Positions 18,601-25,378 of a DNA stretch of 64,000 bases are shown here, piece after piece. The notes beneath the pieces are model-generated. The model ran no database searches. It saw nothing but the letters and a program-made list of their open reading frames with translations, and was not told where the DNA came from. This stretch comes from Runella sp. SP2. Lineage in GTDB: Bacteria > Bacteroidota > Bacteroidia > Cytophagales > Spirosomataceae. The stretch covers positions 4,712,001 through 4,776,000 of the forward strand of contig NZ_CP031030.1 of assembly GCF_003711225.1 (NCBI RefSeq), in the 5' to 3' direction. The position numbers were made by a program, and so were the translations under genes. The first letter of the stretch is position 1. Every line of letters starts with the position of its first letter.

Positions 18601-21329
18601 ACCGAAGTAGTTGCACCTGGTGCCAAAGGTCCTGCAATCGCCGTGTTCAACGTCGCAATCTGACCCGCTGCTGTCCAATCTGCATCTGCCAACGTCATGC
18701 CTACTGGCAATGAATCTGATAACATGATATTCGTCGCGGTCATCGAACCTTCGTTCTTCACTGTCAAGGTAAACGTTACCAAATCCCCTGGCGTTACATT
18801 TGAACTCTGACCCGATGCCAATGACTTCGTCAATGCTAGGTCGAACGATGTAACTGCGGCATCAACCGTTGGATTATCTTTATCGATACCACCTTTGGTT
18901 GGATCAATCACGATTGTTGCTGTGCGTCCTGTTACAGGATTAGCATCATTATCTGTTACATCTGAACCTACATTCTGATTCAAACTCAACTGACAAGTAT
19001 CAGGCAAGCTAGTAGGATCGAATACCACTTGATAAGAACCACCTGTTAGGTTAGTGAAGAGATAGTCTCCGCTAATTCCTGTGAAAACCGTATCAATTGG
19101 AGAGAATGTGTTGCCGCTACCTTTATATAATATAACACGCACATTTTTCACTCCTGGTTCGCCGCTGTCTTGCTGACCATTGTCGTTCAAATCTTTCCAT
19201 ACAAAATCGCCGATGCTGCCAAGTGGGCTAAACAATGCAGCGTCAATTGTAGGATTGTCTTTGCTGATACCACCTAAAGCAGGATCAATCTTCACAACTG
19301 GGCTCAAGCCAGATGTTGGATTAAAATCGCTATCTTTAGTATCATCACCACCTTGATCAACTTTCGTACTCAATACACAACCTTCAGGCAAAGTGCTTGT
19401 TACAATCTGAACGATGTAATCACCTTTGACTAAGTTATTAAATGTATAATAACCCATCACTCCTGCGTTCGTTACAGTCACCATTGAATCTAATTTAGAA
19501 ACTGGCTGACCGCTTGTGTTGGCACTCCACAAAATGACTTTAACCCCATTGACTCCTGTTTCAGAAGCATCTTGGATACCATCATTATCTGTGTCTTTCC
19601 AAACATAGTCTCCAATGCTACCCAATAAGTTGCGCAATGCGGCATCAACTGTTGGATTATCCTTGTTAATTCCACCTAACGTTGGGTCAAGTGCAATGAT
19701 TGGGCTAAGTCCTGTCGTTGGGTTAAAGTCGCTGTCTTTGGTATCATCACCTCCTTTATTAGTAGAGTCGCTCAACACACAACCTGCTGGCAACGTACCC
19801 ACCAATACTTTCAATTGATAGTCTCCTTTTGACAAACCTTCAAACGAGTACCAACCAGGATTTCCTCCCGATGGATTGTTTGCGGTAGTAGTTGTATCTA
19901 CTGCTACTAGAGTTCCTCCTTGATTTCTTTGGAATAGAACTACTTTAACACCATTTACACCTGTATTGCCGTCATCTTGAATACCGTTGTTATTGGTATC
20001 CTTCCAAACGTAATCCCCAATACTACCAAGTGGGCTAAACAATGCCCCGTCGATTGTTGGGTTGTCCTTTAATATACCACCTTGTTCTGGATCTAATGTA
20101 ACTACTGCGCTAATACCTGTAGTTGCATTAAAATCATTGTCTTTGGTATCATCACCACCTTGGTTGACTTTAGTACTTAAAATACAACCTGTTGGCAACG
20201 TTGACTTGTCAATTTGAACAACGTAATCACCAGCTACCAATCCCGTGAAACTATAATACCCGCCTTTAGTATTATCGGCAGGGTTTGTCGTTGTCAGGGT
20301 TGAATCAAGTGGTGTTGATGGCACACCATTTACGGCACTCCAAAGAATCACCCGAACGCCGTTTACACCAGCTTCGCCCGAATCTTGAACACCGTTATCA
20401 TTCACATCTTTCCATACAAAATCACCAATACTTCCAAGTGGCCCTGGAATCACGATAATCTCACAACATCCAGTAGCGGGACAAGTATTTACTTGTGCTG
20501 TAAACGCAAAACGTCCCGTACCTGTAATAATTAAGGTATCACCACTTACAGAGGCACTATCAGCAGCAGCACCAGTGACTGGGCCTCTGCCTACTTTTGT
20601 CCACGTTAAGTTTGAATAACCTGGTACAGCGAGGGCAACCGTGTACTCATCGCCTGGATACCACAAAAGCGGCACTGAGAAACAGGCCGTTGCATAATCA
20701 TCTTCCCCTAAAACACTGTTGCCTGGGTCTGAATCAGCATCTTCCTGATTCGCACCCATTGACATCACTTCGGCGATGTTGAAATAAACACCTCGACCAG
20801 TAACTGTTCCTGTTAACTCAAGTTTAACAGAATCTCCAGCACTGATGGTGGGGATATTCCACAACCCTGTTCCAGCGTCGAATGTTGTTCCTGCAGCAGG
20901 AGAGTTTCCAGTGAGGGTAGCACCTCCCGATGGGAAAATGTCCTTCACCACGACAGCCGTAGCAGCGTCTGGTCCGTCGTTTTTGGCGTAGATTGTAAAC
21001 TTGATAGTTTGACCAATGGTAGGTTGAGAAATATCAACCTGTTTGGTAAGTTTGACATCTACAGTTTTTTGTGCTACCTGAGCTACTGCTGAGATAGCAG
21101 TAACTAGCACTAACATAAGCATTCCCATCAAGGACTTAATGGGCTTCAGCATGCGATTTTTCGGGACAGCCGAACCAACATATCCTATTGGTTCATAGCC
21201 TTTTACCTCCTCCTCCGTCAATGGCGGGGAGGTAGATACCCATCGTCTCGACTTTTCGTCGAAACGCGTCCCCAGAACACGCTGCTTATTCTGAGGAGGA
21301 GAAATGGATAACTGACTCATAGTCTGCAA
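9633..21329 (-). CDS. Giant T9SS-secreted repeat adhesin (SprB-like), 3,898 aa
   Basis: A very large surface protein. A hydrophobic signal segment lies at about residues 60-84 (GMLMLVLVTAISAVAQ). Next come a DUF11 repeat and a Cys-containing segment, then six SdrD B-type domains starting LGSIGDFVWKD or LGSIGDYVWKD (about residues 300-1240). Interleaved with or following these are DUF11 domains of the FDLALTKSL type and three RGEDDDDDEP linkers. Then follow further DUF11 domains, twelve Cys-rich Ig-like repeats of about 75 residues (about 1930-2830; WSNGATGSSI, TTTYTAxC), and more DUF11 repeats. The last 95 residues, from FIPEGFSPNGDGINDKF, are the gliding-motility-type (type B) T9SS sorting domain. 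Expected role: cell-surface adhesion or gliding. PorP and PorE-like genes follow directly. The start could be the ATG at 21329, 21320, or 21152 just before the signal segment. Confidence 0.92.
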   Translation of the reverse strand: MQTMSQLSISPPQNKQRVLGTRFDEKSRRWVSTSPPLTEEEVKGYEPIGYVGSAVPKNRMLKPIKSLMGMLMLVLVTAISAVAQVAQKTVDVKLTKQVDISQPTIGQTIKFTIYAKNDGPDAATAVVVKDIFPSGGATLTGNSPAAGTTFDAGTGLWNIPTISAGDSVKLELTGTVTGRGVYFNIAEVMSMGANQEDADSDPGNSVLGEDDYATACFSVPLLWYPGDEYTVALAVPGYSNLTWTKVGRGPVTGAAADSASVSGDTLIITGTGRFAFTAQVNTCPATGCCEIIVIPGPLGSIGDFVWKDVNDNGVQDSGEAGVNGVRVILWSAVNGVPSTPLDSTLTTTNPADNTKGGYYSFTGLVAGDYVVQIDKSTLPTGCILSTKVNQGGDDTKDNDFNATTGISAVVTLDPEQGGILKDNPTIDGALFSPLGSIGDYVWKDTNNNGIQDDGNTGVNGVKVVLFQRNQGGTLVAVDTTTTANNPSGGNPGWYSFEGLSKGDYQLKVLVGTLPAGCVLSDSTNKGGDDTKDSDFNPTTGLSPIIALDPTLGGINKDNPTVDAALRNLLGSIGDYVWKDTDNDGIQDASETGVNGVKVILWSANTSGQPVSKLDSMVTVTNAGVMGYYTFNNLVKGDYIVQIVTSTLPEGCVLSTKVDQGGDDTKDSDFNPTSGLSPVVKIDPALGGISKDNPTIDAALFSPLGSIGDFVWKDLNDNGQQDSGEPGVKNVRVILYKGSGNTFSPIDTVFTGISGDYLFTNLTGGSYQVVFDPTSLPDTCQLSLNQNVGSDVTDNDANPVTGRTATIVIDPTKGGIDKDNPTVDAAVTSFDLALTKSLASGQSSNVTPGDLVTFTLTVKNEGSMTATNIMLSDSLPVGMTLADADWTAAGQIATLNTAIAGPLAPGATTSVDITVRVNANFTGTSLTNYAQIKDAKDKNGNTVKDKDSTPGNGFTRGEDDDDDEPIQVTPLGSIGDFVWKDRNDNGQQDAGEPGVQNVKVILWTGNANGPVSKRDSVLTGVNGQYLFSNLPVGTYYVQFDTKSLPDTCQLSLRPNTGSDVTDSDADPITGVTGPIVLTPEKRSDLTVDAGLTNFDLALTKSLASGQSSNVTPGDLVTFTLTVKNEGSMTATNIVLSDSLPVGMTLADADWTAAGQIATLNTAIAGPLAPGATTSVDITVRVNANFTGTSLTNYAQIKDAKDRNGNTVKDKDSTPGNGFTRGEDDDDDEPIQVTPLGSIGDFVWKDRNDNGQQDAGEPGVQNVKVILWTGNANGPVSKRDSVLTGVNGQYLFSNLPVGTYYVQFDTKSLPDTCQLSLRPNTGSDVTDSDADPITGVTGPIVLTPEKRSDLTVDAGLTTFDLALAKSLASGQSPNVAPGDLVTFTLTVKNEGSMTATNIVLSDSLPVGMTLADADWTAAGQIATLNTAIAGPLAPGATTSVDITVRVNANFTGTSLTNYAQIKDAKDRNGNTVKDKDSTPGNGFTRGEDDDDDEPVFLAPCPIPPTPTCTGTITNDCPEVCVNLMAHISSDIRTPGGKFEWRTGPRPTDPLVADPTKVCASGKYYLFEVAACGVYSNGALAEVTIKRCPADLSLAKTVSNKTPNQNDNVTYTIKVTNSGPSKATNVEVTDTLKSGLQYVSGDAAFTLTGSVLTGKIAQIDSGATVSLSFVVKVTGSGTIKNFAQVSKSDQPDPDSTPGNGTGTPKEDDEDDEVITVKVPCAIPPTPTCGGMGENTCPNECVDLTSFIHSEIRTEGGRFEWYTTFDHKPGTQVADPTKVCTSGEYFLFEVAQCGEYSNGALLKLTIKPCIKFTDLAAAKSVVEAGPYTVGQTITYNVVASNNGPVNATSVTVSDVLPASLTFVSADPAAEYNAASGVWTIGNLANGANRTLKIRATINAVGTITNTAIVKSPDNDPSKTSNDTSSVTIRVDCVKPEPPILACATTNICPGEATEIHAVGCAGGTIMWSNGATGSSITVSPVTTTTYTATCKKNGCESVPSNVITIYVNTPTTPTITASPSTTICAGSSVVLTAANCAGTLYWNTGATGAQITVTPGTTTTYTAYCKIGKCESPKASVTITVTPGGPTPEVICSTDKVCPGESVTLEVKNCTGVVEWSTGETGPAIVVTPSTTTAYWAVCNNGGCKSRSKDYVITVTPISAPTVTASAPTVCNGSSVTLTAAGCTGTVLWSNGASGASIVVTPASTTTYTATCTIGKCVSAPSAPVTITVGNPTAPTIAAEPTLICAGQSTTLTTSSTCEGTIVWSNGMTGSSIVVSPASTTEYTAVCKVGTCESAKSNKVKVTVTTAGAAPTVVASNTSICAGESSVLTASGCSGTYVWSTGATGVASITVSPATTTTYTVSCRVNGKCDSAPASVTVTVGQNATAPTITVSPSSTVCAGTKVTLTAAGCSGGTITWSTGATGASIEPVVTTTTTYTAICKVGKCESAPATATVTVVPAPEKPVVICSTDKLCPGESVTLEVKNCAGIVQWSTGQTGPAIVATPAVTTTYTAICKVGECSSPVSADYTIKVIPVTPPTVTAAPSSIKLGESSVLTATGCEGEITWSNGQTGASIVVTPTSTTSYTAVCKVGVCVSSASVPVTVTVKTCTAPVIAANAAVICEGTPVSLTATGCEGGTINWSNGATGSSITVNPVGTTTYTAVCQKGDCTSEASNTLTVVVTKVYAPTILVSNTLICKGESVSLKASGCEGTVVWSNGATGSEITVTPETTTTYTATCKVGNCTSSASTPITITVGKPEAPVITASKTSLCFGESVTLSTTSQCNGYIQWSNGQIGSSITIVPAASTIYVAYCCNNEACKSVASNPVNVSVAPKVTTPVVVNIANVCPVKTVDLATAVKNYTAGSGLVLEFRKGNTPSSPLVETPSAVGVAGTYYAFFRSTTGCYSDGVAIYVQISSCETTPCETNPATADAGADASICAALEYKLNGKIGGVATSAVWTTNGTGRFSNALALDATYYPSLEDLIKGDVILTLTTNDPDGDGKCVAGKDDLKLVFEGIKFRPQIIVNGTLKADTLPQTITICQGDTVKLKASEEGYQVKWFKDGKVLFPASDGIRQWNVTEPGTYSYALVDAKRCCSVNSAYITVVVKSVPTPIVKNMRNTCPSTTVDLTKAIEGGSNYTTEFRSAAERLCTCLVGTPEAVGAGTYYIYYKKDGCYSAPAAVEVKIFDCATDTLRSDVSIAKTANKSVVSLGEQVTYKIVVKNGGPHTATNVDVRDVMPAELEVVSTSGMTASNGTLTTRIATLASGDSATLTVVAKAIKAGNQVTNKALITYADQVDPATSNNQSSVSIVVSDGTVSPAIGVALAVDKITKKGEGSDESYDVTYKITVKNVGNVPLTNVAIADSLTSQIVSPATYTVVGAPAVASGSTLVPNTNYNGTTDKNILGTGSALAVGAEDVITVVVNIKPNGNYGPFAGNVVASGDGSGTPVSDVSNKGTVVDAPSSTSTAVRFDLPSTLIGLSKSAGSPVLLENGTFKIPYTITVTNLGTNDLAKVQVKDDLGLTFGNKAAIIGKPLVTADEGFVVESNYTGQGLLTNMLVDSLSSLPKGASRKINLAVIVSLFNPDSVTTFNNIAIGSALTQAGVATADTSTVGSNADPDNDLDPRNNSESTPVSLNSTPGKGLLGLAMSIKDTLRKGDGSLNITYRIILKNYGTGTLTNVQVSDSLSKVYGSLTGASYQLVGTPTANDSSTLRINPDFDGLRDVNLLIAEQSRLAGGRTDSLFFTINVTTDGRLTPYQNRALGTALAGQTTVTDLSTNGLNPDLNNDNDPTGAAESEFTPIVIPSDGGMFIPEGFSPNGDGINDKFVIRHPSGTKIVLEIYNRWMNLVYRNNDYNNDWEGTSNVGIGTSNQSIPAGTYFYNVVLIDQNGGEIKKSSRFMTINR
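16855..18849. repeat. 792-bp near-identical tandem repeat inside the adhesin gene
   Basis: Two full units (16855-17646 and 17647-18438) and half of a third (to about 18849) repeat with an exact 792-bp period, 264 codons. Each encodes a DUF11 domain, an RGEDDDDDEP linker and an SdrD B domain. Only scattered single-base differences separate the copies, so the array is recent or kept uniform by recombination. In-frame expansion or loss would change adhesin length. Confidence 0.9.
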
Positions 21330-21389
21330 AATAATTGATTGAAAGTATAAAAATTTTGGGGTATTTACTATTAACTTAATGAAAATACT

Positions 21390-21656
21390 TTAGGGTGGTG
21401 GCGACGCGCCTGGTAAATGGTAGTACTGGTCTATCCTTACAGAATTAACCCATACGGCACCTTGTCCTCCCGCTGAGAGTTTAGGACGGTAAGTCCTCCA
21501 ATCTGTCACTTTATGTCCATTCTCCTTTTTTCTTCTAAAAGTAAGCATCTCTAGGCAAGCCATTGTATTGCCTAAAAAAGTACTCAGAATGCGACTGAAC
21601 CCCACCTGAATGGGATGCGTAGCTAGGTGCTGGACTTTAGTAAATGTTGCACTCAT
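21390..21656 (-). CDS. Possible small hypothetical protein upstream of the adhesin
   Basis: An 88-codon open frame 60 bp upstream of the adhesin start, in the same direction. It has a short hydrophobic patch (ILSTFLGNTMACLEML), then a basic RRKK, and ends in PGASPPP. No family is recognised and no promoter or ribosome site supports it. It could be a small protein, or an untranslated leader of the adhesin mRNA that is open by chance. The rest of the interval 21657-22068 is AT-rich and I see nothing in it. Confidence 0.3.
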   Translation of the reverse strand: MSATFTKVQHLATHPIQVGFSRILSTFLGNTMACLEMLTFRRKKENGHKVTDWRTYRPKLSAGGQGAVWVNSVRIDQYYHLPGASPPP

Positions 21657-22068
21657 CGGTCACGGTGATTATGTGATTTTGGTATATTATAATTAATCAG
21701 AAGTAGGTGACATATCAGTACAATACTGCCGCCAGAAAATAACTCCTCTGAACTAACTACAATTGGGGGTTTATCCCACTCAGAAAGTATCTAAAATTAT
21801 GCCAAAGTCAACAATCACACAGAAGAGTTTTAAATCATAGCAATAAATCACTGTTATACAGGTAGTTAACATTTTAAATTACAAAAAAAGGCCAACATCA
21901 ATACATTAAACTTTTTTAATATATGTTATAATTATTTTAATATTTTGACTATACGCTGAGTTTAGCTAAAACCGTGCCAACAAAACCGCTTTTTTTCTAC
22001 TACAAAATGGCTAAAATGTGCTAATTTGGCTTATTTAGCCATAAAAATATGCCGTTTAAGTACCTCCC

Positions 22069-22113
22069 TATCAACAAAAAAGCCGGGCTTTTTGCCCGGC
22101 TTTTTTGTTGATA
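22069..22113. terminator. Strong intrinsic terminator
   Basis: A perfect 20-bp stem with a T5 loop: a GC core (GCCGGGC/GCCCGGC) flanked by A-runs and T-runs. It lies 12 bp past the stop codon of the TolB/barrel gene on the minus strand and shields the adhesin unit from read-through. Confidence 0.92.
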
Positions 22114-22124
22114 GAATTACTATC

Positions 22125-25100
22125 CTAAAAATCATAACCAAGTGTCAGATAAGGAATCGCTTTGTTCACTTCTCCATTGTCCAGTCCCCATGCGTAGTCG
22201 AACTTAACATAGAAACCAAACAACATCGTTCTTGCTCCTAAACCATATCCGACCATAAAAGGATTACGGAAATTGTTGACAGTAGCACTAAAGAAATCTA
22301 GGCGAACTATCTCGGTATTTAGGCTATTTTGACGATTAAACGGCCATTTTCCCGTCCATGCAGTACCCACATCGGTAAATCCAACAAGTTGGAAATTACG
22401 GAGGAAATTGGACGTAATTGGCCCGCGATAAAAGTACTTCACAAGCGGCATCCGTAGCTCTCCGTTAAAGAGTACATGGGTAGTGCCTGACACTTTATTA
22501 AAATTAAACCCTCTCAAATTTGTAGCCAATTCCACAAAAAATATATCCCTATTATCAATTGGAATCAACGAGCTACTTAGCCCCACTGCCAGCGGATTTA
22601 CCGACCTTCCTTCTTGGTTATTTCCTGTCCAATTTTCCATACCACCCATAACACTTTGTTTAGGTGAACGTCCACCCGAATGGGCAAAGGACAGGCGGGT
22701 TGCAAAAATGAGGTCACGGTGAATTTTTTGATAATGTCGTAAATCAATGGCCAAGCGGTTAAAACCTTTCGTGCCCGAAATTCCGCCAAACCAATCGTAG
22801 CGAACTTTAAAGCGCGTGCCTTCCATCATGTTCATGCCATTGATGCGAGAGTTGTCATACACAAACTCGGCCCTTACTCCCAAATAAGTAGAGGTAACAT
22901 CCGCTGCTGCAATATTACTCACATCCAATAACCGAGACTCAGCAAAGAAAGGAGTCACTGCTACTCTGGCAAAATTATTGAACGGATATGCCGCAGTCAC
23001 AGCCACACGATTGTACCTATACTTCTGGCTTGCGGGTGGTTGTACGTACAAACTTTGTCGATCAACCCGAGCAGTGAAATCAATTCGGTGAGCTAAATTA
23101 CTGTATTCTGCCCAAAGATTATTGGTTCTAAAATTGAGTAACCCCAAGAAGAACCCAGCCTTAACAATATGATTTTCAAGCAAATCGTTCATCGTTAGGG
23201 ATTGCGAAAACCCAAAACCACGGATGGGATCAATTCGCCAATCGGAGGTGGCATCGTTACTGATAAACAAACTTTTATACGTAATAGGGCCTTTGATGGT
23301 AATATTCTCACGTCTTCTATTACGCACGGGTAAGTTGGCAGCACTCGTCACGGCCGTTCCCCTACGTTGACGATACTCAAAGGTTTTTAACACATCCGCA
23401 TCAAACTCATAATTATCCGTATCAACCTCTCCCGAGTCTAGTTGCATTTTACGAGGGTTGGCCATTTGAGCAATCAAATTAGCATCCGCCGCAGGGTTGT
23501 TACGCAGTTCAGTTTTATATACCGACATCCCCGACATACTTTGCATTCGAGGCGTTGGCGCAAAGTCATTTGACAACGGCGACAGTGTTTTTTGGTAGAT
23601 GACTGATTCGTGGTCTTTGGTCCAATTTAAACTTGTAAACGCTCCCGATGTAAGCAAATAATCGTAATCTCGAATATTTTGATTGAAATTGGTAAGGGGT
23701 GTCAATTTCTTTATATCTGACTCATAGCGATACAAATTTGTGATACCTTTATAATCAGACAAGAAATAAAAAGTATTCTCATCTGATGTACGTGGGCTAG
23801 AAATTATACCCAAAGAATCAACAATACGGGATACTGTTTGTGCACGCGGGTTGCCGTCATGAACAAACAATGCCATTTTGTCCTTTACCGTTTTATACGA
23901 GCCTTTGTCTGAAATTAAAAGAGAATCTTTGATTCGGTTAGAAGTAAATACTACTCTTGTTGAAGAACCTGCCACAAAATGAGGCGTTCTGTCGTCGTAT
24001 AGGTCGCTGGTAAGTGGAAGCAAAGAAGCCCTACCTACATTAAACAAATACAAGTCGTTTTGTCCACGGCTATCTGCACTGAGGGCTAATGTTGAGCCAT
24101 CGTTGGAAATATCAAAGTCAGTGACTTGGTTGATGCCCCTAATTTCGCGGCTTAATCGAAGCTTATATTTACCTTTTTCTAGGATGTCAAAAATCTCTAA
24201 AAAAACGCGTCCATTTTCTTCCGTAATAATGGCCAACCCATTGTTTCGGCTCCAAGCAACGAGCGGAACACGGCTTAAATATGATTTTTTCTCCAGTGAA
24301 TATTTCCCTTTGAGAATAGTCGTTTTTGCTTTTGTTTCGACATTGATAACCTCTACTGTATATTTCCCCTCTTTGCGATTTGTAACTGCTACATACTGGT
24401 TATCAAGACTTAGTCGCACAGAGTTTGCAAGTCCACCCAGTGGTAAATCCAATTCTTCCCGCCAATCGCCCGTCGGTTCTTTGTTGGTTGCACTCACTGT
24501 CGTGGCCATGTTAGAATAAAAATCGCGCCAATCTTTCAGAAACTTGGTAAACGATACCCCAAGGGTACTGGCCACACTTGTTTGCTCAGTACGAATAATA
24601 CGGGTAAGGTTTAAAATGTTGGAAATATTGTCTTTCCCGTATCGTTCGGCAATGTAGTTCCAGATAGATTGTCCAACAATTGTTGCCTCAGTTCCAGTCA
24701 ATAAAGATGGTTTTTTCATTTGGCGATTCACAATGGCATCGCGCATGTAATCATCCAATTCGGTACTCCAACCATCCGAAATATAAGCTGCGATTCCCGA
24801 CATAAACCAATCTGGCAAGGTCAGTAAAAGCGAGCTTTGAAGGGCATCTTTGAGGCTTCCGCCGTACAACATATCATATACGACTAGCCTCGACACTTCT
24901 CTAATGAGCTGTTTTTTGAAACTGATTTGGTCGCCCGTAAATGCAATTTCTAGGCGAGATTTAGCCAGATTTAGCTCTGTTTCACTTAAATCGGAACTAT
25001 TGGCCATCCCCATATTGCTCTGCAAAAGCTCTTGAGGAGAATTATATAAGAATATTTTGATGCGGTTATAGAGCGTATAACCCAGCACCTCCGTGATACG

Positions 25101-25334
25101 ATCTATTTCTGACTCCGCATATTGGGCAGCCAAGGTCGCCAAGGGCGTTCCATTTCCGTAGTGGTAAATCTCAAAGTTATTGGTTTTGAGGATTTTCCAA
25201 TCAAATCTCTGGTACTGAACTCGGTTTTTACCAAATTGCTCTTGCGAAGGATAGTTTTGGGCGTGGCCTTGTGCGATTGCTCCACAAAGGATAAATCCAA
25301 TCCAAAAAATCCGAAAAATAGAACACCTTTTCAT
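22125..25334 (-). CDS. Outer-membrane protein: degenerate gluzincin + TolB propeller + surface-antigen barrel
   Basis: 1,069 residues from the ATG at 25334, which starts a signal peptide ending GHAQ. Residues 30-280 resemble the peptidase MA (gluzincin) fold: FEIYHYGNG, then LIREVSRLVVYDMLYGG where HExxH is expected, then LPDWFMSGIAAYISDGW. The zinc-binding histidines are absent, so this part is probably not catalytic. Residues 290-620 are a TolB/PD40 propeller (DFDISNDGSTLALSADSRG; TRVVFTSNR). The last 370 residues resemble a D15/Omp85-type beta-barrel (FVELATNLRGF; FNGELRMPL; VGFTDVGTAW) and end in LGYDF. The family is common in Bacteroidota and usually annotated as TolB-related; its function is unknown to me. 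It lies 44 bp downstream of the FAD oxidoreductase and is followed by a strong terminator. Confidence 0.8.
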   Translation of the reverse strand: MKRCSIFRIFWIGFILCGAIAQGHAQNYPSQEQFGKNRVQYQRFDWKILKTNNFEIYHYGNGTPLATLAAQYAESEIDRITEVLGYTLYNRIKIFLYNSPQELLQSNMGMANSSDLSETELNLAKSRLEIAFTGDQISFKKQLIREVSRLVVYDMLYGGSLKDALQSSLLLTLPDWFMSGIAAYISDGWSTELDDYMRDAIVNRQMKKPSLLTGTEATIVGQSIWNYIAERYGKDNISNILNLTRIIRTEQTSVASTLGVSFTKFLKDWRDFYSNMATTVSATNKEPTGDWREELDLPLGGLANSVRLSLDNQYVAVTNRKEGKYTVEVINVETKAKTTILKGKYSLEKKSYLSRVPLVAWSRNNGLAIITEENGRVFLEIFDILEKGKYKLRLSREIRGINQVTDFDISNDGSTLALSADSRGQNDLYLFNVGRASLLPLTSDLYDDRTPHFVAGSSTRVVFTSNRIKDSLLISDKGSYKTVKDKMALFVHDGNPRAQTVSRIVDSLGIISSPRTSDENTFYFLSDYKGITNLYRYESDIKKLTPLTNFNQNIRDYDYLLTSGAFTSLNWTKDHESVIYQKTLSPLSNDFAPTPRMQSMSGMSVYKTELRNNPAADANLIAQMANPRKMQLDSGEVDTDNYEFDADVLKTFEYRQRRGTAVTSAANLPVRNRRRENITIKGPITYKSLFISNDATSDWRIDPIRGFGFSQSLTMNDLLENHIVKAGFFLGLLNFRTNNLWAEYSNLAHRIDFTARVDRQSLYVQPPASQKYRYNRVAVTAAYPFNNFARVAVTPFFAESRLLDVSNIAAADVTSTYLGVRAEFVYDNSRINGMNMMEGTRFKVRYDWFGGISGTKGFNRLAIDLRHYQKIHRDLIFATRLSFAHSGGRSPKQSVMGGMENWTGNNQEGRSVNPLAVGLSSSLIPIDNRDIFFVELATNLRGFNFNKVSGTTHVLFNGELRMPLVKYFYRGPITSNFLRNFQLVGFTDVGTAWTGKWPFNRQNSLNTEIVRLDFFSATVNNFRNPFMVGYGLGARTMLFGFYVKFDYAWGLDNGEVNKAIPYLTLGYDF

Positions 25335-25378
25335 AGAATCGAAACTGTTGTCTGCCAATAACTTTCAGGGTGAGTCAA

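Noticed and set aside
10342-20782. Many long plus-strand open frames opposite the adhesin
   Set aside because: They are by-products of the repetitive Thr/Val/Gly-rich coding strand, lack starts with regulatory signals and resemble no family.
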